The notes: generated by a model from the letters alone, not told the origin. Shown: positions 33,004-43,164, numbered from the stretch's first letter. The stretch is 64,000 nucleotides of DNA from Pirellulaceae bacterium (GCA_018402565.1 JAGYIQ010000003.1:633746-697745); one strand, 5' to 3'. Program-made: numbers and translations.

Positions 33004-33925
33004 GGTGGGATTGCCGAGGGAGGTGGTTTCGCAGGCGGCTGCGCCAGCCGAAGCGGGGGCGGGTGCCGCAGGTTGGGGGTGATGGATGGCTCGTCGCGAT
33101 CGTGCCGCAGTCGCAAGCGTTGCCCACCCAGGTCTCGGTTGGTTTGATCTGCGGCTGGTTGGCGGGTTGACTGCTGACTGCTTCGAGATGGTTGGCGACG
33201 ATAATCGCGGCTGCAAGCGAGGCCCACTGGCGGTACATTTCGCCGGATGGATGCAATTGGTCGGCCACGAGAAATTCTTGGGGGCGATCGGCGGCCTCGC
33301 GGCTCAATGGCGTGATGTCGACGTAGTGGGCGTTCCGCTGGGAGGTTTCCTGGCGGTTGACTTGGTTGAATTGGTCGATTTGGGCGGCGATCACCGCTGG
33401 GTCTCGGCCGCGGGCGGTAGCGAAGGGCGTAACGCCCCAGTCCGGAATGCTGAGGACGATGACGCGTTGCGGATTGCCACCCGTTTTTTCGATGGCCAAT
33501 TCCAGTAACTCGGCAAACTGCTGGCGGTATTCCTCCAGATCCCGTCCGCGGTACTGGTTATTAACGCCGATCAACAGGGTGACCCAATCGTACTGCGGGG
33601 CCAATTCCTGTTCCTGGATGGCAGCCTGCAGTTCGTCGGTGGTCCAACCGGTTTTAGCAATGATTCGTGGCGTGCTCCAGCTCTCACCGCGTTGGCGTAG
33701 TGATTGTATCAGCTGCACCGGCCAGCGATCTTCTTCGGCCACGCCTTCACCGATGGTATAGGAATCTCCCAACGCCAACAGCGAATGTTCCGAAGCCGAG
33801 CGAACGAGGACCGGCTCCTCAGAGACCGAGCGCTCAGAGACCGCGAGATCGGAGACCGCGAGATCGGAGACCGCTTGCCCCATTGGGACAAAAACCAACA
33901 ATACAAAAATATCAACAAACGACAT
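32996..33925 (-). CDS. SGNH/GDSL-family hydrolase, 309 aa
   Basis: An exported or anchored esterase-like enzyme. Block I is LLALGDSYTIGEG (nucleophile Ser, about residue 56), block III is TLLIGVNNQYRG (Gly/Asn of the oxyanion hole), and block V is VADQLHPSGEMY (Asp and His). The N-terminus is a hydrophobic segment (DIFVLLVFVPMGQAV) followed by short repeats (SDLAVSDLAVSERSVSEEPV, from 18-bp DNA repeats at 33826-33877). The last 45 or so residues are Pro/Arg/Cys-rich and run into the repeat at 32964-33003, so the C-terminus has probably been altered. ATG at 33925. Confidence 0.88.
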   Translation of the reverse strand: MSFVDIFVLLVFVPMGQAVSDLAVSDLAVSERSVSEEPVLVRSASEHSLLALGDSYTIGEGVAEEDRWPVQLIQSLRQRGESWSTPRIIAKTGWTTDELQAAIQEQELAPQYDWVTLLIGVNNQYRGRDLEEYRQQFAELLELAIEKTGGNPQRVIVLSIPDWGVTPFATARGRDPAVIAAQIDQFNQVNRQETSQRNAHYVDITPLSREAADRPQEFLVADQLHPSGEMYRQWASLAAAIIVANHLEAVSSQPANQPQIKPTETWVGNACDCGTIATSHPSPPTCGTRPRFGWRSRLRNHLPRQSHLR

Positions 33926-34135
33926 GTAAGCCAAGTCCTCGAAGGTTCGGATCTTATGCTGACCAGCGTCGGCTTTCGCAGATGTCCGACCGCGGTGCCA
34001 ATTTTAGTTCCGTCGATCTGACATTGCCAGTCGTCATGAGAAGGCAGTCAACCAATCCGCGCACCCCGTCCACAGTGTCGACTGCTGTCCTAGCCCGTCG
34101 CCGTCGGAGCGTCGCCGTGTGCAGCAAGTTCCGTG

Positions 34136-37100
34136 TTACTGGCCGAATAGGTCTTCCAATTGCAGCCAAGCATCGACGAGGACTTCGCCAGCGGGATTCA
34201 GCAGCTGCAACTGCCAGGGCTGGCCCATGCGTTCCATGGACAAGTCATCCAAGTCAAGCGCGATTTCGACCACCCGCTGCCGCGATTCTGGATTCGACGC
34301 CACGAACAGCGTGGGATTCCAGCTCCATTGCGTCCCCTGACGCTCGGCCACGCCGCCGTTGCCATCCAGTTGGATGACGAAGCTGCTCAGACCGTCGCCG
34401 TCCGTATCCAGCGTCAGTGTCCAGAGCTGTTGCGGATCGACCTGGTCGCGGGCCGCGTTCGGACCGCGACCGGATGCTGCGGCACGGATCGGTACTCCGG
34501 CACGGGTCGGTACTCCGGCACTGCCGCCGGTCACCGCAGAGTCGCGTGGGGTCGTGGGCCAGAGCGGCGGGCCGGTGGTGTGGCTAGCCGTGTCTGGCAG
34601 AAGCAGCGCCAGGTACAAGTACTGTTCGTCCTGAGCCAAACGGACGATGGGATGCCTGTCCGCCTCCCAGAACAGCTCGTCGAGTTGGCCGTCCAGCAGC
34701 GGTCGTTCCAGCGTCCAGGTCACAGGCAAGACGGGCAGGGTCGATAGTTTGCTGGCTTCCCCCGAGTTGACGCCGGGAACGGTCATGGCGGCAGTATCGC
34801 CGGAGGAGGCGACTTGGATTGCCAGTCGTCGGCCGACCTCTGCCAACGAGGCGGACGGCCCCGCCTCCGCCCACGCGATCGACATGGCTCGTTCCCGAGC
34901 GAGGTGCGCGAAGATACGGTTGCTGGAGTAAATCGTACCGTGCAACAGCGGTTCGGCGGCCATCTCCTCCAATCGCTTCCAGGCGATCTCCGTCTGGGCG
35001 ACATCGCGTTGGCGTTGTTTGACGCGGGCCTTGAGTTGCCACCATTCCGGCAGGCCGCTCAGTCCGGGCCAGATGGAATCCGCTTGTCGAATGATACTGG
35101 CAGCCCACTCCAAGCGTTGCTCGGCCGATGCATCGACGACCGTCAAGGCCGCGGGATTGAGGACTGGTCCGGCAGCCGCTGCGGCGGTTGACAAGCCATC
35201 GGCACTGAGCGGTGTATCCCAGGTCAACGTGGTGGTTTGTCGTTGCACTTGGCCGAAGCGCGATTGCTGCTGTTGGGTTTGGGCATCGGTCACCACGCGA
35301 GCTTGGGGGACCGCCGCGCGTCGGGCGACTTCTGGGTCGGGTTCCATCCGTCCCTCGCGAACGGCCTCGCGTTGCACGGTGTCCAACAACAGGATTCGCT
35401 CGATAATCTCCGCTGGGACTCGCGATTCCATTTCCGGCTCGATGCCGAAACGGCGCAGGGCATTCGCGCGACGTTCTGCTTCGCTCAGTTGGCCGTCGGC
35501 CGCTTCGGCTGCGAACTGCCGCTGCAGCTCCGCGAACCGTTGTTGCCGCGCAATCTTGGCCTCCAGGCGGTTGGGCCATTGCCCCTCGTCGCTGATCAAC
35601 CCGACGAGTGTCGGGAGCAACACGGCCAGAGCCTCGGGACGATCCAGCCCCGCCTGCAGGATCTCCCATCTCGCGAGCAGCGCCTTGCGGGCATCGCCGC
35701 GGGACTCGCACAAGTGGGCCAGATCAAACAGCCACTGTGTCTGCAGTGACGGCGGTAGGTTCATCAGACCGATGCCGACCGCTTGAGTCCACTCGCGTCG
35801 CAGCGCGGGGGAATCCGTAGTCACCGCCTGCATCTGGTACATCCAACTGGACTTGCGAGTCATCTGGTGAATGGAATCGAGATTGGTGGCCGCTTGGCGA
35901 CTGCGTACGGGTCGTACGGCCACGCTGTGACCCAACGTCCCCCGCGCGGCGTTCTTGGCATGGAACCAGCTGAGTTCATCCAGTTCCCACTGCATGAGCG
36001 TTCGCACGCTCCAAGTGGTTGGCCGGTTGCCGCGATCGTGACGCGTTGTGCCCGACGGGAGGTTCGCCGGTCCAAATGGTTCAACCCCGGGACCGGAGTG
36101 TTCGCTGAGCGCTCGCCCCGGTTCCCACGCCGCCAGCAACTGACGACTGGGCCAGGCCACATCCTCCAGCAATTGGCCGACGTTGGCCGCCAAACCCTGG
36201 GCCGAGATACTCGTGTCGCCCCCGCCATCATTGACCATCGCTACCACGGCCACTTGCCCCAGACTGCCGCTGGCGCGTTGCCGCTGAATCGTCTCCAACC
36301 ACAAGCCTTGATCGATTTGGCGCTGCGTTGTCCGCCCGTTGGAGTCGGTCGCCACGGACTGGCGTCGCCCCGCCGCAGCGAGGGGTGGACAAACCAAGAC
36401 CACACGCGGCTGCCAGGCCGACAGATAATTTTGAATCCTAACCACTTGTTGCGCCCGAAAATCCGCCGCGGGACTCGGGGCCTCTGCCGCGACGTCCGAG
36501 TGGCGAGACTCCGCTCCACTGGGGTGCTGGGTGTCAAACAGGGTGGGATCGGCGACCAACAGCGCGGCCTCGTTTTGCCAGCAGGCCTGGGCGGTTACGC
36601 CCCAGGGCAGGCGACTATCGCCACAGAGGATTCCGACATTGATGCCGTGGTTCACCGACAGATGCGCGAGCAACTCGGGCGGGACATCTGCGGCGTCGGC
36701 CGCCAGTAGCAACACGCCCAATCCGGGCTGCGAGCGATGCAGCCAATGCCAACTTGCTCCACCGTCTTGCGTGTGCAGCACGTACCCTTGCGCGCCGACG
36801 GCCCAACCCGTTTGGTCGTCCAAGAAGAAGAGCGACTGGCAGGTCATGGCACAGGGCCACTGTTGCGACTGCCACTGCCGACTGCGTGTATTGAACTGCC
36901 ATAACTTTTTTCCGACTTGCGGGGCCACCCAGATATAATCGCCCGCGGTCGCCATTACCGCGGGTGCTGTTCCAGCCAGCGTCACTTCGGTCGGAGCGGG
37001 GTGACGTTCCCAGGTGTCTGACTTGTCGTCCGCCACGTACAGAACCCCATCGACACCCAGTCCTGCCCAGCGGCCCTGACCGGACCGTATCGCGCGAAAC

Positions 37101-38356
37101 TTGAGTGTCGTGGCCGCCAAGTCATGCTCGGTGGCGAACGCGGGGGCGAAGGTCGAACCCTGCCCCGGCTCGCTGTGGATGAAAGTTTGGCTGGCACGCC
37201 CAACGGCCTGGTTCGCCGGCAGGTAATCGAACTTTGTGCCTCGGCCATTCCTCAGTCGCCAGACGCCGAAGTGATTGCTGACCACCCATTGTCCGGGTCG
37301 ATAGGCCGCCGCACGACCTGCTTGGCTAGTGGAATCTTCAGCTACGGATCGCTCGCTGTCTGGAGCGAAAGGCCCAATCGCGCCGCGTCCGACCTCTAGC
37401 GGCACGTCGCTCCAATTGGTCCCCAGATCGATGCTCTCGAACAGTCCCGAGGGAAACTGGCCGCTGGGATCTCCGAAGGCCCAGAGCTTCTTTTCCTGGT
37501 GATCGTATCCAAGTTCTGTCAGACGAGGCAGCAGGGTCGACGTCAAGCGTCGCCAGCTGACACCCCCATCCTCCGTTCTCAGCACCACTCCCTCGTGCAT
37601 CCCTGTCGCGGGCAAGTACCGTCCACCGACAATCCACCCCTGTTTGGCATTTGCGAACACGATCCGATGCAGATCGCCGGGCCAATCGCAGCGGACAGTC
37701 GCCCATCGTCGCCCGCCGTCGGTGGTCCGCCAAATCAAACCTTGGTTGCCCACCGCGACTCCCTGCAGTGGATCGACAAAAGCCACGTCATTCAAATGCC
37801 CTGGCGATTGGATGATGCCACGATCCGTGGGCAGCGGTGGTACCGTCTCTCCGCCAGGCAGACGGACCGTCGTCGCCGCTTCCGCTCGCAGAGCCGCTGG
37901 GGCGGGCGCATTTGTCCGCGGCTGCAACCCGGTCGGTTCACCAACCCCTGGATAATTTGGCGCAGTGACTTGTAAGGGAGCTAGTGGCGAGGTCGAGGGC
38001 GAGGTGGATGGCCGCGGCGAGCGGTAGTCCAGATCGGAGCGACGCGGCACCCCGCTCGAGTCCTGGGCCTGGGGGGCACTGGAACGAGTCGCCCCACAGA
38101 CGCTGGTGGATAAACCGTCGCCTGCAGCCAACGTCAGACAGACACCGAGGAGACTGGTGAGCACGTGGCTCGGCCGATGCGCGTTTGGCCGATGCACGCT
38201 TGGCCGATGCGCGCTTGGCCGATGCGCGTTTGGCATTGCGGCCCACTGAGACGCGAGCCGAGGCGAAAGTGACGATCGAAACCAACTCACGGGCTGACTC
38301 ACAATCTGCAAAAAAGAGAGAGCGGATGGAAAGCGGAGGCCCCTACTTCGAATCAT
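34136..38356 (-). CDS. Very large exported protein with YCF48-like propeller and CBM9-like C-terminus, 1406 aa
   Basis: The N-terminus includes a run of five-residue repeats (HRPSAHRPSVHRPNAHRPS, from 15-bp DNA repeats at 38164-38233) before a hydrophobic segment (HVLTSLLGVCLTLAAG). Residues about 180-560 show BNR/YCF48 repeats (AVGNQGLIWRTTDGGRRWAT, VVLRTEDGGVSWRRL, AVGAQGYVLHTQDGGASW). A long middle part (600-1200) has an RDxG-poor, helix-rich region with no recognised domain. The end (LLDGQLDELFWEADRH onwards, about 1225-1400) matches the start of CBM9/DOMON-like carbohydrate-binding domains. It overlaps the upstream TPR gene by 14 bp. Likely an envelope protein; role unknown. Confidence 0.8.
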   Translation of the reverse strand: MIRSRGLRFPSALSFLQIVSQPVSWFRSSLSPRLASQWAAMPNAHRPSAHRPSVHRPNAHRPSHVLTSLLGVCLTLAAGDGLSTSVCGATRSSAPQAQDSSGVPRRSDLDYRSPRPSTSPSTSPLAPLQVTAPNYPGVGEPTGLQPRTNAPAPAALRAEAATTVRLPGGETVPPLPTDRGIIQSPGHLNDVAFVDPLQGVAVGNQGLIWRTTDGGRRWATVRCDWPGDLHRIVFANAKQGWIVGGRYLPATGMHEGVVLRTEDGGVSWRRLTSTLLPRLTELGYDHQEKKLWAFGDPSGQFPSGLFESIDLGTNWSDVPLEVGRGAIGPFAPDSERSVAEDSTSQAGRAAAYRPGQWVVSNHFGVWRLRNGRGTKFDYLPANQAVGRASQTFIHSEPGQGSTFAPAFATEHDLAATTLKFRAIRSGQGRWAGLGVDGVLYVADDKSDTWERHPAPTEVTLAGTAPAVMATAGDYIWVAPQVGKKLWQFNTRSRQWQSQQWPCAMTCQSLFFLDDQTGWAVGAQGYVLHTQDGGASWHWLHRSQPGLGVLLLAADAADVPPELLAHLSVNHGINVGILCGDSRLPWGVTAQACWQNEAALLVADPTLFDTQHPSGAESRHSDVAAEAPSPAADFRAQQVVRIQNYLSAWQPRVVLVCPPLAAAGRRQSVATDSNGRTTQRQIDQGLWLETIQRQRASGSLGQVAVVAMVNDGGGDTSISAQGLAANVGQLLEDVAWPSRQLLAAWEPGRALSEHSGPGVEPFGPANLPSGTTRHDRGNRPTTWSVRTLMQWELDELSWFHAKNAARGTLGHSVAVRPVRSRQAATNLDSIHQMTRKSSWMYQMQAVTTDSPALRREWTQAVGIGLMNLPPSLQTQWLFDLAHLCESRGDARKALLARWEILQAGLDRPEALAVLLPTLVGLISDEGQWPNRLEAKIARQQRFAELQRQFAAEAADGQLSEAERRANALRRFGIEPEMESRVPAEIIERILLLDTVQREAVREGRMEPDPEVARRAAVPQARVVTDAQTQQQQSRFGQVQRQTTTLTWDTPLSADGLSTAAAAAGPVLNPAALTVVDASAEQRLEWAASIIRQADSIWPGLSGLPEWWQLKARVKQRQRDVAQTEIAWKRLEEMAAEPLLHGTIYSSNRIFAHLARERAMSIAWAEAGPSASLAEVGRRLAIQVASSGDTAAMTVPGVNSGEASKLSTLPVLPVTWTLERPLLDGQLDELFWEADRHPIVRLAQDEQYLYLALLLPDTASHTTGPPLWPTTPRDSAVTGGSAGVPTRAGVPIRAAASGRGPNAARDQVDPQQLWTLTLDTDGDGLSSFVIQLDGNGGVAERQGTQWSWNPTLFVASNPESRQRVVEIALDLDDLSMERMGQPWQLQLLNPAGEVLVDAWLQLEDLFGQ

Positions 38357-39884
38357 CCACGGCTGGCAACGCCACCACTCTTACGGGCGTCACAACCGCC
38401 GACCCATCCCCGGCCGTCGCGCCATTCGCCGCTGTCGAACTGGCTGTTCCACTGGCTGTTCCAAGTGGACTGGGCAATCGATTCGGTATCTGATCGCTGG
38501 GCAGCTGCGGCAAGCCGACCACGGCGGTTGGGCCGTTTGAGTCTTGGCCTTGCTCGGTGGGACCGTCAGTTGGCGGGAGTCCATCGCGAGCGATCTCTTG
38601 CAAGCGAGCCAGGGCTTGCCGAGCGGAGTTGACGGTCGCAGCATCGGCTGCGGAGTCGGCACCAAAGCGAATCGACTGTTCCATCAGTTTGCTGGCTGCC
38701 ACCAACTTGTGCGGCGTCTTCTGCTTGGCACTGGCCAGTCCCCAACGATAGAACAGCACTGCGGGAGAGACGGGCAACGACACTTGTTGCGGGTTGGCCT
38801 GCCACTGGTTCGCCAATTGGGCCAGCAGGGCTTCGGCTTCATCGTACTCGTGCAGCAGCATCTTGACGGTGGCCGCTTCGCTGGTCACGTGCCCGACCAA
38901 CTCGTGGGCCGCGGCGGAAGCCTGTTGGTCCAAGGTCTGCCGAGCCGTGTGCAGCAGGCCGTTGGCCAGGGCCAGGTCCAAGGTCTGTTGTTCGCTCGGC
39001 TTGGTCGCAGCCTCGGCCATTTTGGCCAAAGCGCAGTTGCGTTGACTGATAGCGACCAACAGGTGAGCATCTCCCAGTGCCAGTCGCCGTATCTGCAAGC
39101 CTCGCTCCAACCAGTAGTTCGCCTTGGACAGGTCTCGCGGGGTGCCGGCCGGCTTGCCATTCTCCATGGCGTAGTAGAACACGCCGAGGTCATTGGCATA
39201 GGTGGCAAACGCCAGGTTCTCGGGCCCCCAGACCTGTTCGGCGGCCTGGGCGGCCTTGAGCAGACAGTCCTCGGCCAACGCGACGTCTCGGACTTGTTGG
39301 GCGATGTGGCCCATCAACTTGAGTGCCGCCAGGGTATCGGGGTGGCGGACCGGGATCACGGCATACCGCAGCGACAGGCAGCGTTCGATGGCCACCAACG
39401 CGGGTTCCCACTGTTCGACCGACACCAACGTCTCCGCTTGGTTGTAGGCCAAGTTGGCCAACAGGTGCGACGGCTCGCCGAACAGACGTCGCACGATTCC
39501 GGCTTGCTGTTCCAAGATATTCAACTGCTCTTGAGTGGCATTGACGAACTGCGTCGCCTCGATCTTGCCCTGAGCTCGCAACTCCTGCATCTCGTCCCTA
39601 TTTTGCAGGAACCGCATCTCCAACGATTCAAACTTTTTCCACTCCGCCTGCTGCTCGCTTGTCAGCTGAGTCAAACGGGTGGCAACTTGGCGACTCAACC
39701 GAGCGCCTGCCGCGATCCAATTGCCGGGCCCAATCGAGCGTTCCAGAGTCTTGACCAACGCGTCCCAATGTTCGACCTCGGCTTGGTACTGGCCGTCCCG
39801 CCGCAGCCGAGCGGCCTGGCGAATCTGTTCGTCCAACCATTGGCCGCCGTCGATCGGCTCGGCGGCTGCCAAGGAGCGCCGCAC
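38343..39884 (-). CDS. TPR-like repeat protein, 513 aa
   Basis: Helical repeats run through most of the protein: LANLAYNQAETLVSVEQWEP, LAALKLMGHIAQQVRDVALA, AEDCLLKAAQAAEQVWGPEN and further A/L-rich helices, consistent with tetratricopeptide-type repeats. The tail is Pro/Thr/Ser/Ala-rich. The GTG at 39884 is the first start after a stop, and no signal peptide follows it. The lipoprotein ORF 48 bp upstream ends in a different frame. A single frameshift would join them into one lipid-anchored TPR protein. It precedes and overlaps the 1406-aa gene. Confidence 0.8.
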   Translation of the reverse strand: MRRSLAAAEPIDGGQWLDEQIRQAARLRRDGQYQAEVEHWDALVKTLERSIGPGNWIAAGARLSRQVATRLTQLTSEQQAEWKKFESLEMRFLQNRDEMQELRAQGKIEATQFVNATQEQLNILEQQAGIVRRLFGEPSHLLANLAYNQAETLVSVEQWEPALVAIERCLSLRYAVIPVRHPDTLAALKLMGHIAQQVRDVALAEDCLLKAAQAAEQVWGPENLAFATYANDLGVFYYAMENGKPAGTPRDLSKANYWLERGLQIRRLALGDAHLLVAISQRNCALAKMAEAATKPSEQQTLDLALANGLLHTARQTLDQQASAAAHELVGHVTSEAATVKMLLHEYDEAEALLAQLANQWQANPQQVSLPVSPAVLFYRWGLASAKQKTPHKLVAASKLMEQSIRFGADSAADAATVNSARQALARLQEIARDGLPPTDGPTEQGQDSNGPTAVVGLPQLPSDQIPNRLPSPLGTASGTASSTAANGATAGDGSAVVTPVRVVALPAVDDSK

Positions 39885-39931
39885 CTGCTGCGCATCGCGT
39901 TAGGCACCGCCTCCATTGCCATCCCTTTACA

Positions 39932-40144
39932 TCATCCTCTGCATACGGCCAAGGCGTCAGCCAGCGTCGATCCCGCCGCGGCTTTTGCCAACGCCCCATC
40001 ACTCGATTCCGGGTCGGTATTCGCCGTGTCATTCGAGGAGCCGCAGCCACTCAGCGAGAACAGTCCGCCCACCAAGGTCAATCCGGCCAGGACAAAGCCC
40101 AGGCCCCTGCGCTGCCATGCACCGATCATTCTCAGCCACTTCAT
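39932..40144 (-). CDS. Short lipoprotein, 70 aa (or detached N-terminus of the TPR protein)
   Basis: A strong lipoprotein signal with lipobox: LGFVLAGLTLVGGLFSLSGC at about residues 14-33. About 37 residues follow (SSNDTANTDPESSDGALAKA...) before a stop. ATG at 40144. Alone it is a very short lipoprotein. Its tail resembles the Ala/Asp-rich spacer usually seen between a lipobox and a domain. Confidence 0.6.
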   Translation of the reverse strand: MKWLRMIGAWQRRGLGFVLAGLTLVGGLFSLSGCGSSNDTANTDPESSDGALAKAAAGSTLADALAVCRG

Positions 40145-40375
40145 AAATAAAGGTCCCTGCGACGTGTCCCCGCTCCCAGCCCCTCGTGCTGTGGTTCCCC
40201 CTAGCAAATTCTGACCAGCAGCGAAAGTCCGATCCTGACGATGGCAGCGGTTATGCACCCATTCGGCTCGCGGAATCGGGCCAGTGCTAGCGTTTGAGCA
40301 AACCTTGGGGCCGCTTGGCAGTCGAAGACAGAGCATGAGCGACCGCGTGCCTTGGGGATCGAGAAGATTACAGCG

Positions 40376-40891
40376 ATGGCGTCAGCAATCAAACCTATTG
40401 TGTTGGTCGTGGACCCTGACGCCCTGACGTTGCTGGGGCTGTCCGCGACGTTGCACCAGCAGCAGTTGGAGGTGCATGGGGCGCGAACGCGTCGGGCGGC
40501 CTTAAGCGCGGCCCATTCCCTGGCGTTGGACTTGGTGCTGATCGACGGCTGGATCGAGGACGATGGCGGGTTGGAGTTGCTGGCGGCGCTGCGAGCGGTC
40601 CCACACTTGGTCGATCTGCCGGCCATCTTTTTCTGGGAGGATCGCACGAGCCACGGGCCACTGCCACCGGCCGCGTTCTGTCTCCTCAAGCCGCTGGACC
40701 TGGAGAGCTTGCAGGACTTGATCAAACGAGGGCTCTGGTTGCCGCATTTGGCTGCGCCGATCCAAGCGGTCCGCCAACCGCACTTTCAGGGCGTGCATGC
40801 CGATCATTCTGGCAATTCGTCATCGGCCATTGTCGCCACGAGCGGCTCGCCGAACCCCCTGGGGGTGCTGGGGTCTTTGATCGACGACTAG
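40376..40891 (+). CDS. Receiver-domain (response-regulator-like) protein, 171 aa
   Basis: A CheY-type receiver domain: VLVVDPDALTLLGLSATL (acidic pocket, DP instead of the usual DD), the phospho-acceptor Asp in LALDLVLIDGW (about residue 56), and Lys in AAFCLLKPLDLESL (about 103). No DNA-binding output domain follows; the last 50 residues look unstructured. The ATG at 40376 is preferred to a TTG at 40352. The acidic pair is incomplete, so phosphorylation is likely but not certain. It is divergent from the lipoprotein/TPR cluster. Confidence 0.82.
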   Translation: MASAIKPIVLVVDPDALTLLGLSATLHQQQLEVHGARTRRAALSAAHSLALDLVLIDGWIEDDGGLELLAALRAVPHLVDLPAIFFWEDRTSHGPLPPAAFCLLKPLDLESLQDLIKRGLWLPHLAAPIQAVRQPHFQGVHADHSGNSSSAIVATSGSPNPLGVLGSLIDD

Positions 40892-40892
40892 T

Positions 40893-41114
40893 GGATTGTC
40901 ACAGTCAAAACGTGGCGTGTGGTAGAGGAGTCACGTGTGGTAAAGGGGTCAGGAGTCAATTGTGTGTAGCACCCGCAGGGCCGTTCCGGCAATTGACTCC
41001 TGACCCGTTTACCACACCCACTAGTCAATGGTGCGCGGCACCCGCAGGGCCGTTCCGGAAATTGACTTCTGACCCGTTTACCACACCGATCCCAAAATGA
41101 AACGGTGACAAAGC
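40893..41114 (+). mobile_element. MITE-like palindromic element, copy 1 (intergenic)
   Basis: The ends are GGATTGTCAC and GTGACAAAGC, imperfect and perfect versions of a 10-bp terminal inverted repeat. Inside is a long palindrome (GGTCAGGAGTCAATT ... AATTGACTCCTGACC) whose right half is duplicated (CACCCGCAGGGCCGTTCCGG occurs twice). It stays open in the plus frame and would encode CHSQNVACG ... PDPFTTPIPK. It begins at the stop codon of the receiver gene. Confidence 0.8.
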
Positions 41115-41196
41115 ACCAAGCCCTGTTGCCATTGGGCTTAAGTTAGTGGATTATGCTCGCGGAAAAAGCGGCACCCCAACAGCGAGCAAGCGCGGA

Positions 41197-42207
41197 ATGG
41201 AATCGGATTATCTGCATTGGTTGACCGCGGAGTTGGAGCGTCGGGGCGGCGCATCTCCGACGGCTTTGGGTCGGCGGATCCGAGTCGGGATTGGGGACGA
41301 CGCCGCTGTGGTACAGTGCCCCGAGTCGTTGGTGTGCTGTGCGGATCTTTTGGCGGAGGGCACTCACTTTGTTTTGCGCGACCCCGCTGATCTGGTCGCG
41401 GTCGGTTACAAGGCCTTGGCCGTGAATCTGAGTGACATGGCCGCGATGGGCGCTCGACCGGAAACCGCCCTGCTCTCTCTGCTTGTCAACCGAGCCGACG
41501 GTCGACGGCAAGCGGAATCGATCACGCGTGGGCTACTGGACTTGGCCGATCGTTTTGGCGTGGCCTTGATCGGCGGTGACACTTGCAGTTGGGATGGCGG
41601 GGTCGTCGTCAACGTCACGCTCAATGGCTCGCTGTTGGGTGCGGGCTCGCTGTTGGGATCAGGCCCCTTACTGCGTTCGGGTGCCAAACCGGGCGATTCG
41701 ATCTTGGTGACGGGTGAATTGGGCGGTTCGATCTTGGGCCATCACTGGCGATTTGAACCGCGTTGTTACGCCATCGAGCAGTTGCTGAGTCGTGCGAGGG
41801 TGCACGGTGCCACGGACATCAGTGACGGGTTGATCTGCGATTTGCAACACCTGCTGACCGCCAGCGGAGTCGGGGCGGTTTTGGATGCTGACGTGATCCC
41901 CATCGCCGCGGCCGCTCGTCAGTCCGACGAGCGGCTGGAGGCAGCCGCAAAGCGTTTCCCGGCGTGGCCACAGTGGGCGGCGGCCCCGCGACCGCTGCTC
42001 CACGCCTTGTTCGACGGCGAGGACTTTGAGCTGTTGTTGACGATGCCGCGTGATCAAGCGGACGAGGTCCTGGATTCGATCGATTGCGGTGAGTTGGACT
42101 TGGGCTGCTCGCTGACTCGGATTGGCCAGGTCACGGAATCTCGCGAGCTGCTGCTGCGGTCCCCCAATGGCTTGATCCCGATCCCTGGCGGCGGCTACCA
42201 GCACTGA
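41197..42207 (+). CDS. thiL: Thiamine-monophosphate kinase, 336 aa
   Basis: It phosphorylates thiamine monophosphate to the diphosphate using ATP. Conserved parts are VGIGDDAAVVQCPES (metal-binding Asp pair), LLAEGTHFVL, VGYKALAVNLSDMAAMGARP, IGGDTCSWDGGVVVNVTLNG, GATDISDGLICDLQHLL and FDGEDFELLLT, followed by IPGGGYQH at the end. The short repeat GSLLGAGSLLGSGPLL in a surface loop looks like a local duplication. The ATG at 41197 gives a normal length; a longer frame starts at 41146. It follows palindromic element copy 1. Confidence 0.95.
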   Translation: MESDYLHWLTAELERRGGASPTALGRRIRVGIGDDAAVVQCPESLVCCADLLAEGTHFVLRDPADLVAVGYKALAVNLSDMAAMGARPETALLSLLVNRADGRRQAESITRGLLDLADRFGVALIGGDTCSWDGGVVVNVTLNGSLLGAGSLLGSGPLLRSGAKPGDSILVTGELGGSILGHHWRFEPRCYAIEQLLSRARVHGATDISDGLICDLQHLLTASGVGAVLDADVIPIAAAARQSDERLEAAAKRFPAWPQWAAAPRPLLHALFDGEDFELLLTMPRDQADEVLDSIDCGELDLGCSLTRIGQVTESRELLLRSPNGLIPIPGGGYQH

Positions 42208-42260
42208 AGTCACGCCGCGTTTGAAACCTCTTGCTTGTGGTTGTGATCGAATACTGCCAG

Positions 42261-43157
42261 ATTGAAGCGAGGAAGGTTCTTGGTGCTTGGTTCTTGGTTC
42301 TTGGTTTTCCTGCTCGTGCTCGTGCTCGTAATCGTGCTCGTAATCGAAAACAGCCCGTGTGAAGTGAGAAAGGTTCTTGGTTCTTGGTTCTTGGTTATTG
42401 GTTGCGACGTTGATGATTGGAGACGCCCTTGTGGGCCAAGGTTAGAAAGGCAGCAGCCACGGATAGACACGAATTTGCACGGATGCCCTGGGGCGACGGT
42501 TATTGGATTGGAAGGCAAAATAAGCACCGATGCCGCTCCGCGGCCGAAATCCTTCCGGCCGTTACTTCGCTTAAAAGCAGGATTATCTGTATGTCGCACA
42601 AACGGCATCGAAAACAGCTAGGTTGAAGTGAGGAAGGTTCTTGGTGCTTGGTTCTTGGTTCTTGGTTTTCCTGCTCGTGCTCGTGCTCGTAATCGTGCTC
42701 GTAATCGAAAACAGCCCGTGTGAAGTGAGAAAGGTTCTTGGTTCTTGGTTCTTGGTTGCGACGTTGATGATTGGAGACGCCCTTGTGGGCCAAGGTTAGA
42801 AAGGCAGCAGCCACGGATAGACACGAATTTGCACGGATGCCCTGGGGCGACGGTTGTTGGATTGGAAGGCAAGATAAGCACCGATGCCGCTCCGCGGCCG
42901 AAATCCTTCCGGCCGTTACTTCGCTTAAATGACGTATTATCTGTATGTCGCATAAACGGCATCGAAAACAGCTAGGTTGAAGTGAGAAAGGTTCTTGGTT
43001 CTTGGTTCTTGGTTTTCCTGCTCGTGCTCGTGCTCGTAATCGTGCTCGTAATCGAAAACAGCCCGGATGAAGTGAGAAAGGTTCTTGGTTCTTGGTTCTT
43101 GGTTCTTGGTTTTTGGTTCTTGGTTCTTGGTTCTTGGTTCTTGGTTCTTGGTTTGGG
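42261..43157. repeat. Tandem ~357-bp blocks with (TTCTTGG)n runs
   Basis: Two nearly identical blocks (42261-42620 and 42621-42974) and a partial third (42975-43157) follow thiL. Each starts TTGAAG-GAGGAAGG, then has runs of the 7-mer TTCTTGG, then a (TGCTCG) segment, GTAATCGTGCTCGTAATCG, and AACAGCCCG. The full blocks also hold a unique part (CCACGGATAGACACGAATTT). No gene is present. The (CTCGTG)/(TTCTTGG) motif recurs inverted at 48108-48262. Confidence 0.9.
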
Positions 43158-43164
43158 CCGACAA

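Noticed and set aside
34119..40214. Long plus-strand ORFs opposite the TPR and 1406-aa genes (for example 38544-40214)
   Set aside because: They are shadows of GC-rich genes on the minus strand, which have the recognisable domains.
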